Positions 6,438 to 11,954 of a DNA stretch of 11,954 nucleotides are shown here, in pieces (within the stretch, counting starts at the first letter, position 1; the number at the start of each line of letters is the position of its first letter). This stretch comes from Zoogloeaceae bacterium. Its GTDB lineage: Bacteria > Pseudomonadota > Gammaproteobacteria > Burkholderiales > Rhodocyclaceae. The position numbers and the translations under genes were made by a program. The notes below the pieces were generated by a model that searched no databases, was not told the origin of the DNA, and saw nothing but the letters and a program-made list of their open reading frames with translations. The stretch lies in NCBI GenBank assembly GCA_031281985.1, contig JAITEO010000297.1, positions 1-11,954 of the forward strand. Reading direction: 5' to 3'.

Positions 6438-7415
6438 TCACGCGGCCACGGGCGCGGGCACGTTGCTGTTGTGCGTCAGGCGACGCGCCAGCGTTTCCGA
6501 AAGGCGTTGCGGCTCGAATTTGGGCACATATTCATCCACCCCGACCGAAAGACCGAGTTTCTGGTTGGACATGCCGGAAAGCGACGAGTGCATGATGACG
6601 GGAATCGAGGCGAAACGGGCGTCGTTCTTGATCCTCTTGGTCAGGATATAGCCGTCCATGGCGGGCATTTCGATGTCGGTCAGCACCAGGCTGATCATTT
6701 CCGCCGGCGATTTGCCCAGGCTGTTGGCGTAACTTGCCATTTTTTCCAGTTCTTCCCACATCTGCTGGCCGTTGTTGGCGGCCACATACTTGATGCCCAT
6801 CGCGTCCAGGGTGCGCATCACCTGCTTTCTGGCGACCACGGAATCGTCGCAGAAGAACACCATCAAATCCGGGTTGTTCAGTTGCGGCAGGTTCTTGAAG
6901 CGCAGGTCATCCTCGTCGGTATGCGCGGTGTCGGCGAGGATCTTTTCCACGTCCATCATCATGATCAGCCGCCCGTCCTCCAGTTCCGTGACCGCCGTCA
7001 CCAGGCCGCCCATCTGCGCCATGAGCATTTCCGGCGGCACGCGCATCATGCTCCAGTCCAGGCGCAGGATCGTGTCGACAGCTTCCACCAGGAAGCCCTG
7101 GGTATGCCCATTGTATTCGGTGACGATCATGACGTCGCGGCGCACGTCGGAATCCACCCAGGCGTACTTGGCCAGATCGACCACCGGCACCAGCACGCCG
7201 CGCAGGCTGGTCATGCCTTCCACGGCGGGCGGCATGTCCGGCGCGGCGGTAATCGGCGGGGTTCGCATGACCTCGCGCACCTTGAACACGTTGATGCCAT
7301 AGGTCTCCCGCCGTCCGGTACGCCGGTCTTCTCCCAGGGAGAAGAGCAGGATTTCCAGCTTGTTGGTGCCTGCGAGCTTGGTTCTCGCATCGATGCTCTT
7401 CAGCAATTCGGACAT
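6438..7415 (-). CDS. cheV: Chemotaxis coupling protein CheV, first copy (CheW-like plus receiver)
   Basis: Scaffold that can link chemoreceptors to CheA through a CheW-like domain and tune coupling through phosphorylation of a C-terminal receiver. It has 325 residues. The CheW-like domain (about 15-165) has INVFKVREVMRTPPIT and VEGMTSLRGVLVPVVDLAKY. The receiver (about 184-312) has D190/D191 (FFCDDS), phospho-acceptor D247 (LTDIEMPAMDG), S277 and K299 (PKF). The longer loop before the phospho-acceptor strand, relative to CheY, is usual for CheV. An in-frame TTG 18 bases upstream was set aside because the ATG used here has GGGGGA six bases before it. Compared with the following paralogue it carries an extra charged insertion, EDRRTGRRET, at about 29-38. 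It follows a 187-base gap after cheB with no convincing promoter. Confidence 0.95.
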   Translation of the reverse strand: MSELLKSIDARTKLAGTNKLEILLFSLGEDRRTGRRETYGINVFKVREVMRTPPITAAPDMPPAVEGMTSLRGVLVPVVDLAKYAWVDSDVRRDVMIVTEYNGHTQGFLVEAVDTILRLDWSMMRVPPEMLMAQMGGLVTAVTELEDGRLIMMMDVEKILADTAHTDEDDLRFKNLPQLNNPDLMVFFCDDSVVARKQVMRTLDAMGIKYVAANNGQQMWEELEKMASYANSLGKSPAEMISLVLTDIEMPAMDGYILTKRIKNDARFASIPVIMHSSLSGMSNQKLGLSVGVDEYVPKFEPQRLSETLARRLTHNSNVPAPVAA

Positions 7416-7564
7416 CTTCAATCCCCCAAACAATTCCAGCGCGCTTTTTCAAGAAGCCGGAAACAAAACACACAGGGACAAGGATACACAGAAATCGCGC
7501 GCACTGAAACTTCGCGCCGTATTCTTGCCGGACATTTTGCACCCTGCGCCACAGGAACTGAATA

Positions 7565-7620
7565 CCTTTTCGTTAACGCTTGCAGACCGGGGTGCCCTTT
7601 TGTTAACGCTTCTTGACCGG
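7565..7620. repeat. Imperfect direct repeat duplicating the cheB 3' end
   Basis: On the plus strand, 7565-7590 (CCTTTTCGTTAACGCT then TGCAGACCGG) and 7596-7620 (CCTTTTGTTAACGCT then TCTTGACCGG) match except for one indel and a few substitutions, with a 31-base period. The second contains the final codons and TAA of cheB; the first lies just downstream. Both keep GTTAAC. Confidence 0.7.
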
Positions 7621-8682
7621 AAAAAGCGCCAGCACGCGCCCCGCGATCTGCCCAATGTCCGCCACTTCCTCCACCGCGCCGATCTGGAAGGCTTCCCTGG
7701 GCATGCCATAGACCACGCAACTGGCCTCGTCCTGCCCGAAGGTATGCGCCCCCGCGTGGCGCATGGACAACAGCCCCTGCGCGCCGTCCTTGCCCATGCC
7801 GGTGAGGATCACGCCCACCGCCAGCCGCCCCATCACGGCGGCAGCGGAAGAGAACAGCACATCCACGGAGGGACGGTGCCCATTCATCGGCGGCGTCTGC
7901 ACCAGTTCAATCGACAGATGATCGCCTTCCCTTTGCACCTGCATGTGATGATTGCCCTTGCTGACATAGACCGTGCCTTCCGCCACCAGCTCGCCGCCCT
8001 GCGCCTCGCGCACGCGCGGCAGGCACACCCGGTCCAGGTTGGCGGCGAACACGGCGCTGAAGGTCTCCGGCATGTGCTGCACAATCAGGATGGGCGGACA
8101 ATTGGCGGGCATCCCCAAGAGCACCTTCTTGATCGCCTCGGTGCCGCCCGTGGACGCGCCGATGAAAATCACCTTGCCGCCCGTAGTCCCCACCGGATAC
8201 GGCGGCGGCTCGACCGGAGCGGACGCGGACGCGCTCACGCTCTGGACAGCAGCCGCAGACCTTGCGCGTGCATAAACGCGCAAGCGCGCGCTCTTGGCGG
8301 CGCGGATTTTTTCCGCCAGTTCCCGCCCGTACTCGTTCAGGCGCTGGAGATTTTCCGCCCTGGGCTTGGCGATGACATCCACCGCGCCCAGTTCCAGCGC
8401 CTTCAGGGCGGTTTCCGTTCCTTCCTGGGTGAAGGCGGAGACCATGACCACCGGCATGGGGCGCTTCTGCATCAGGCGTTCGAGAAACTCCAGCCCGTTC
8501 ATGCCCGGCATCTGCACGTCCAGCGTCAGCACGTCCGGTTTCAGGGCGAGCAACATGTCGTGCGCGGCGCGCGCGTCGCCCGCCGTCCCCACGACTTCGA
8601 GATCCGGCGCGGCGCCGATGATCCGGCTCAACTGCCTGCGCATGAAACTGGAATCATCTATGACCAGAACGCGAATCGACAT
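7603..8682 (-). CDS. cheB: Chemoreceptor glutamate methylesterase/deamidase CheB
   Basis: Response regulator that demethylates (and in this family deamidates) chemoreceptors once phosphorylated by CheA. It has 359 residues. The receiver domain (1-120) carries D9/D10, phospho-acceptor D55 (TLDVQMPGMNG), S82 and K106. A basic and Ala/Ser-rich linker (120-168) leads to the esterase domain with catalytic S177 (IGASTGG), H203 (VQHMP) and D299 (GMGKDGAQG). In-frame GTG and ATG codons lie 15 and 12 bases upstream, but neither has a ribosome site. The chosen ATG directly follows AGGAGG (three-base spacing) and gives the usual N-terminus MSIRVLVIDDSS. The last codons (VKKR-stop) lie in a sequence that recurs 31 bases downstream. 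Confidence 0.96.
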   Translation of the reverse strand: MSIRVLVIDDSSFMRRQLSRIIGAAPDLEVVGTAGDARAAHDMLLALKPDVLTLDVQMPGMNGLEFLERLMQKRPMPVVMVSAFTQEGTETALKALELGAVDVIAKPRAENLQRLNEYGRELAEKIRAAKSARLRVYARARSAAAVQSVSASASAPVEPPPYPVGTTGGKVIFIGASTGGTEAIKKVLLGMPANCPPILIVQHMPETFSAVFAANLDRVCLPRVREAQGGELVAEGTVYVSKGNHHMQVQREGDHLSIELVQTPPMNGHRPSVDVLFSSAAAVMGRLAVGVILTGMGKDGAQGLLSMRHAGAHTFGQDEASCVVYGMPREAFQIGAVEEVADIGQIAGRVLALFPVKKR

Positions 8683-8725
8683 GTCCCTCCTCATCACTCA
8701 CAACGCCGGAACAGCCCCGGCTGGC

Positions 8726-9655
8726 TCATCCGCGCCTTGCCGCCAGGGCATAGACCGTCTTGCCCAGGGAATGGAACAAGTCCGCAGCGTGCAGGAAACT
8801 TTCCGAATGTCCGGCGAACAACAGGCCATCCGGCTGCAACATCGGCGCAAAGCGCGCCAGAATCTTGTATTGCGTCGGTTTGTCGAAATAGATCATGACA
8901 TTGCGGCAAAAAATCACATCCAGCGGCCCGCGCACCGGCCACACTGGGTCCAGCAGGTTGATCCGCCGGAAACTGAGCATCTGCCGCAATTCCGGCTTGA
9001 CGCCATAGACATTCCCCTCCGGCGTCACGCTCTTGTTGAAGTAACGCTTCAACTGCTCCAGGGGAATCTTGTCTACGCGATCCGGGGCATACACGCCCTT
9101 TTCCGCCGTCGCCAGCACGCTGGTGTCCAGATCGGAACACAACACGCTGATATGCGGGCCGCCGTTGGGGAAGGTATCCGCCGCCGTGATGGCGATGGAA
9201 TACGGCTCCTCGCCGGTCGATGCCGCGCAGCACCAGATGCTGATTTGCCTGCGTTTTTCCGCCACGGCGCGCAGATGCTGGGACAATACGGGGAAATGGT
9301 GCGGCTCGCGGAAGAAGGAGGTCAGGTTGGTGGTCAGCGCGTTGACGAAGCCTTCCCATTCCGCCGCGCCGCGGCTGAATTCCAGGTGATCCAGATACTG
9401 CTTGAACGACTTCATCCCCGTTGCCCGCAGACGCCGCGCCAGGCGGGAATACACCATGTCCTGCTTGGCGGGCGAGAGGGAAATTCCCGCCTTGTCGTAG
9501 ATCAGTTTGCGCACCCGCTCGAAATCCGCCACGCAAAAGACGAATTCGCGCGCGGCGGCGTCTTCCGCCGTGGCGGGCGCCAGCGTATTGCTCGCCTGGC
9601 GGATGCTGGCCAGGCGCTCGCTCAGGGTCGGCGGTTTGGGCGGCTCGGTAGGCAT
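8726..9655 (-). CDS. cheR: Chemoreceptor glutamate methyltransferase CheR
   Basis: Transfers methyl groups from S-adenosylmethionine to glutamates of chemoreceptors, opposing CheB in adaptation. It has 309 residues. An extra Pro/Ala-rich N-terminus of about 38 residues precedes the helical N-terminal domain (about 40-125, with NALTTNLTSFFREPHHF). The Rossmann-like catalytic domain shows the SAM-binding stretch WCCAASTGEEPYS (141-153), the acidic turn CSDLDTS (173-179), CRNVMIYFDKPTQ (250-262) and the closing GLLFAGHSES. It lacks the TPR extension of multidomain CheR proteins. The start is set by overlap with the motB stop; a GGGAG lies ten bases upstream. cheB follows in the same operon, the usual pairing of the two adaptation enzymes. 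Confidence 0.97.
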   Translation of the reverse strand: MPTEPPKPPTLSERLASIRQASNTLAPATAEDAAAREFVFCVADFERVRKLIYDKAGISLSPAKQDMVYSRLARRLRATGMKSFKQYLDHLEFSRGAAEWEGFVNALTTNLTSFFREPHHFPVLSQHLRAVAEKRRQISIWCCAASTGEEPYSIAITAADTFPNGGPHISVLCSDLDTSVLATAEKGVYAPDRVDKIPLEQLKRYFNKSVTPEGNVYGVKPELRQMLSFRRINLLDPVWPVRGPLDVIFCRNVMIYFDKPTQYKILARFAPMLQPDGLLFAGHSESFLHAADLFHSLGKTVYALAARRG

Positions 9656-10593
9656 CAGCGCGCGGCTCCCGATGGCGGCGGCGTCAGCGCCGCCGCGTCC
9701 GGAAGCTCCTCGTCCGCCACTTCGACTTCCGGGCTGTCTTCCTGCAGGATGGCCATTTCCGTGCGCTTGTTCAGCACCACGATGCTGATGCGTCGGTTGA
9801 CCGGGTTCAGCGGGTCATTCGGATCGAACAACACGGAAGAAGACAGACCCACCACCCGCAATACCTTGAGATCATCCATGCCCGCGCTCACCAGTTCGCG
9901 CCTCGAGGCGTTGGCGCGGTTGGCGGAAAGCTCCCAATTGGAAAACCCCTGCTGCCCGCCGGAAAACTGCGCCGCGTCGGTGTGTCCGGCCAGGCTGATG
10001 CGATACGGCACCTCATTCAACACCTGCCCGATTTCCCGCAGGATGTCGCGCGTATAGGGCTTCAACCGGTCGCTGGCGAGATCGAACATGGGGCGATTCT
10101 GTTCATCGACAATCTGGATGCGCAGGCCCTCGGAGGTGATATCCAGTTTCAGTTGCTCCTTGAAGATGCGCAGTTGCGGCGTATCGTCGATCAGTTCCTC
10201 GATGCGTTTTTTCAGGGCTTCCAGGGAACGTCTCTCACGCCGCTCGTATTCGCGCTGCGCCTGCCGCCGTTTTCGCGCCGCATCCACATCCGCGGCGTTT
10301 CGCACCTGCCCGGCGCTGCGGGTCAAATCCGTGCCGCCGCCCTGCAGGATGCTGTCCGCGTCGCCCGTGCCGCTGCCGCCGCTGCTGGCGACCTTCAGCG
10401 GATTCTGGAAGAATTCGGCCAGTCCCTGCAAGTCGCCCTTGGCCGTGGAACCCAACAGCCACATCAGGAGAAAGAACGCCATCATCGCCGTCACGAAGTC
10501 GGCGTAGGCCAGCTTCCAGGCGCCGCCATGCGCGCCTTCGCCGCCCTTCTTGATGCGCTTGATGACGATGGGACGCGAGGAATCGCCGCTCAC
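9655..10593 (-). CDS. motB: Flagellar stator protein MotB (GTG start)
   Basis: Stator subunit that anchors the MotA/MotB complex to peptidoglycan and carries the proton-binding aspartate. It has 312 residues. A basic N-terminus (VIKRIKKGG) is followed by one membrane helix with the signature KLAYADFVTAMMAFFLLMWL; D32 is the proton carrier. A Gly/Ser-rich and then strongly charged region (residues 70-135) may act as plug and linker. The OmpA-like peptidoglycan-binding domain occupies about 150-278, with GHTDA (203-207), NWELSANRA (219-227) and NRRISI (266-271). The tail is acidic and Pro/Ala-rich. The start is GTG with a GAGGGAG ribosome site six bases upstream. Its TGA stop overlaps the cheR ATG by one base (TGATG), implying translational coupling. 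Confidence 0.97.
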   Translation of the reverse strand: MSGDSSRPIVIKRIKKGGEGAHGGAWKLAYADFVTAMMAFFLLMWLLGSTAKGDLQGLAEFFQNPLKVASSGGSGTGDADSILQGGGTDLTRSAGQVRNAADVDAARKRRQAQREYERRERRSLEALKKRIEELIDDTPQLRIFKEQLKLDITSEGLRIQIVDEQNRPMFDLASDRLKPYTRDILREIGQVLNEVPYRISLAGHTDAAQFSGGQQGFSNWELSANRANASRRELVSAGMDDLKVLRVVGLSSSVLFDPNDPLNPVNRRISIVVLNKRTEMAILQEDSPEVEVADEELPDAAALTPPPSGAAR

Positions 10594-10637
10594 TCGCCGC
10601 TCCCTCGCGGGGAAACCCGCAATCTAGCGCGCATGTC

Positions 10638-11495
10638 TCATCTCCCCTTGCGGCTCTTCAATTCTTCTTCCAGTTCCAGGAAACTGGGACGCGCGTCGGC
10701 GGGCAGGTTCTTGCGCCCGAATTCCACCGCCACCTGCGGCGCGTAGCCGGACATGGAGGCCAAAAGCACCGCCTTGACCACATTGAACACGCTGCTGCCC
10801 TCGCCCGCCTTCTGCTCCAGCAAGGTGGCAATCGGCTGGATGAATCCATAGGACAACAAAATCCCCAGGAAGGTGCCCACCAGCGCGCCGCCAATCATCT
10901 TGCCCAATACCGGCGGCGGCTCGCCCACCGATCCCATGACATTGACTACGCCCATCACCGCCACCACGATGCCGAAGGCCGGCATGGCGTCGCCCAGCTT
11001 GGACATGACGTGCCCGGGAATTTCCGCGGTATGGTGATGCGCGTCCAGTTCCTGATCCATCAGTCCCTCGATCTCCAGCGTAGTCAGGTTGCCGCCGACC
11101 ATCATGCGCAGATAGTCGGTCATGAATTCCGTCACGTGATGGTCGTGCAGGATGTCGGGATACTTGGAAAACAGCGGGCTGGATTCCGGATTTTCCACGT
11201 CGTTCTCAATCGACATCAAGCCTTCCTTGCGCACCTTGGTGAGCAGCTCGAAGAGCAGGGAGAGCACGTTTACGTAATACGCCTTGTTGTAGCGCGACCC
11301 CTTGAACAGCCCCGGCAAGGCGCCCAGCACGTTCTTGATGACCTTGAGACTGTTCCCGGCCACGAAAGCGCCCACCATCAGGCCCACGATCGCCAGATAC
11401 TCCGTCGGCATCCAGAGCGCGGCCAGGCTGCCGTGTATCGAATACGTGCCGACAGCCGAAGCAAGAATGATGAGATAACCGATAATCAGAAACAT
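10638..11495 (-). CDS. motA: Flagellar stator protein MotA
   Basis: Inner-membrane subunit of the proton-driven flagellar stator, which with MotB converts ion flow into torque on FliG. The 285-residue product matches the usual length (about 295 in E. coli) and has four hydrophobic segments, two near the N-terminus and two around residues 170-220. Family residues are recognisable: R89 and E97 in the cytoplasmic loop (VRKEGLMSIENDVENP), which contact FliG, and the two conserved prolines P172 (MPAFGI) and P221 (IQPIA). The end VEFGRKNLPADARPSFLELEE is typical. A GTG codon nine bases further upstream is in frame, but the ATG chosen here has an AGGGG Shine-Dalgarno eight bases before it and aligns with the E. 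coli start (MFLIIGYLIIL). It is first in the operon and 44 bases ahead of motB. Identification is secure. Confidence 0.97.
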   Translation of the reverse strand: MFLIIGYLIILASAVGTYSIHGSLAALWMPTEYLAIVGLMVGAFVAGNSLKVIKNVLGALPGLFKGSRYNKAYYVNVLSLLFELLTKVRKEGLMSIENDVENPESSPLFSKYPDILHDHHVTEFMTDYLRMMVGGNLTTLEIEGLMDQELDAHHHTAEIPGHVMSKLGDAMPAFGIVVAVMGVVNVMGSVGEPPPVLGKMIGGALVGTFLGILLSYGFIQPIATLLEQKAGEGSSVFNVVKAVLLASMSGYAPQVAVEFGRKNLPADARPSFLELEEELKSRKGR

Positions 11496-11563
11496 GAAAT
11501 CCACCCCTGAGAACGTTCATAGCAAACGACATACGTCCACGCAGGTCACGCAACGTTTTCTGC

Positions 11564-11592
11564 ATTCTAACCCCCGTCCCCGCGAACAGCAA
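11564..11592 (-). promoter_or_regulatory. Weaker alternative promoter close to motA
   Basis: TAGAAT (11569-11564) has one mismatch to the -10 consensus. TTGCTG lies 17 bases upstream and shares only the TTG of the -35 consensus. If used, it would start transcription inside the structured element's motA side and give a leader of about 60 bases. It is weaker than the distal candidate by sequence. Confidence 0.25.
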
Positions 11593-11659
11593 AGCGGCAT
11601 GACGACGGGGGGGGCAATTTGGAGCGGAGAAAACCAACGAAGCGCCGCCGCTTGCCGTC

Positions 11660-11689
11660 CCCTCTCCCCCAATCCTTTGGGGGAGAGGG
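11660..11689. repeat. Perfect 12-bp stem hairpin
   Basis: CCCTCTCCCCCA (11660-11671) and TGGGGGAGAGGG (11678-11689) are exact reverse complements around a six-base loop. No T tract follows on either strand, so it is not a standard intrinsic terminator, but in the motA leader RNA it would be very stable. Confidence 0.85.
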
Positions 11690-11747
11690 TGCCCGACAGG
11701 GCGGGAGGGGGTAGCACGGCACGTTGCCCTCTCCCGGCCTTCGGCCA

Positions 11748-11781
11748 CCCTTGCAGGGTGCAAGCCCTTGCAGGGTGCAAG
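11748..11781. repeat. Two exact tandem copies of a 17-bp palindromic unit
   Basis: CCCTTGCAGGGTGCAAG occurs at 11748-11764 and again at 11765-11781, with the next bases beginning a third copy (CCCT). Each unit contains CTTGCA-GGG-TGCAAG or CCCT-TGC-AGGG, so the array can fold in alternative hairpins. It lies inside the larger inverted-repeat element. Confidence 0.85.
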
Positions 11782-11837
11782 CCCTCCCCCGCAAGCGGGA
11801 GAGAGGGCAGCAAGCGGCGGCGCTTCGTCTGGGATAG

Positions 11838-11866
11838 ATTATTTACACGACATCTTCCACTTTCAA
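11838..11866 (-). promoter_or_regulatory. Likely sigma70-type promoter of the mot-che operon
   Basis: On the minus strand, TTGAAA (11866-11861) and AATAAT (11843-11838) are separated by exactly 17 bases; each hexamer has one mismatch to consensus. It points towards motA, so a transcript would start near 11830 and carry a leader of about 335 bases through the structured element. I saw no sigma28 (FliA) consensus with GCCGATAA here, although motility operons often use one. Confidence 0.5.
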
Positions 11867-11954
11867 TTGCGCCCGGGAAGGCTTCCAGGTGGAACGCACT
11901 GCCCTCCCCCTACCGCAAAAACGTGGCCTGCGTTACGCTCTCACCGTTCTTGAA

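Larger units (their letters stand above)
11637..11828. repeat. 192-bp structured element with terminal inverted repeats (MITE/REP-like)
   Basis: The 19-mer ACGAAGCGCCGCCGCTTGC at 11637-11655 recurs exactly, inverted, at 11810-11828. Similarity continues inward as C/T-rich sequence ending in CTCTCCC, and outward as CCA versus CCAG. The interior holds a perfect 12-bp hairpin, a two-copy 17-bp tandem repeat, a GGCC-TTC-GGCC stem and a CCCGC/GCGGG stem. No reading frame in it looks coding. It resembles the dispersed C/T-rich hairpin elements found between genes in many proteobacteria; copies elsewhere in the genome cannot be seen from here. No clear target duplication was found. Confidence 0.75.
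11496..11954. other. 459-base region upstream of motA without a recognisable gene
   Basis: Apart from the promoter candidates and the inverted-repeat element, no convincing gene is present. At the far right, minus-strand codons from 11954 read FKNGESVTQATFLR and stop at TAG (11912-11910). This could be the last 14 residues of an upstream gene, but it is too short to identify. Plus-strand frames here cross the hairpins and have no protein-like composition. Confidence 0.6.

Noticed and set aside
7449..7535. Minus-strand 28-residue frame in the cheB-cheV gap (MSGKNTARSFSARDFCVSLS...)
   Set aside because: It has AGGG six bases before ATG, but the sequence is short, ends in low-complexity hydrophobic residues and resembles translations of common intergenic repeats.
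10607..10620. Hairpin GCGGG-GAAA-CCCGC between motA and motB
   Set aside because: A 5-bp stem without a T tract, too small to call a terminator or attenuator; it may be chance.
1..11954. CRISPR arrays, tRNA or rRNA genes, transposases, defence genes
   Set aside because: No spaced repeats, cloverleaf, rRNA-like sequence or transposase-like protein was seen on either strand.

Overview
The window is a G+C-rich bacterial segment that is almost entirely coding on the minus strand. It carries a compact motility and chemotaxis operon followed by two unrelated genes. The protein sequences point to a flagellated betaproteobacterium: CheY is very close to the enterobacterial type, CheZ and CheV are both present, there is a DUF4124-type periplasmic protein, and TyrA is of the stand-alone proteobacterial kind. 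Genus cannot be fixed from the sequence alone.

Reading in the direction of transcription (right to left), 11496-11954 is non-coding. It holds a good sigma70-like promoter (11838-11866) and a 192-bp structured element bounded by 19-bp perfect inverted repeats (11637-11828). Nine genes follow: motA, motB, cheR, cheB, cheV-1, cheV-2, cheY, cheZ and cheA (11495 down to 2299). Most junctions are tight. motB and cheR overlap by one base, and the gaps cheV-1/cheV-2 and cheZ/cheA are 15 and 13 bases. The only sizeable internal gap, cheB to cheV-1 (187 bases), carries a duplicated copy of the cheB 3' end. After cheA comes a 249-base spacer, then a secreted coiled-coil DUF4124-like protein (2049-1330) and tyrA (1212-250), which is preceded by a 12-codon upstream ORF that overlaps the tyrA start. 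The first 250 bases hold a small broken-looking reading frame and a hairpin-bearing, repeat-like sequence.

Functionally, CheA phosphorylates CheY, which acts on the flagellar switch. CheZ removes the phosphate. CheR and CheB set receptor methylation. The two CheV proteins (CheW-like plus receiver domain) can couple receptors to CheA. MotA and MotB form the proton-driven stator. No CheW, CheD or chemoreceptor gene lies in the window, so receptors must be encoded elsewhere and the CheV pair may carry coupling locally.

The most unusual feature is CheZ. It has an N-terminal extension with two copies of a motif (LEALFDSI, LQALFDSV) that resembles its own C-terminal CheY-docking peptide (VDDLLDSL). 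A related but looser segment lies in the linker of CheA, where a P2 domain would normally be. This suggests multivalent CheY binding, which is an inference and untested.
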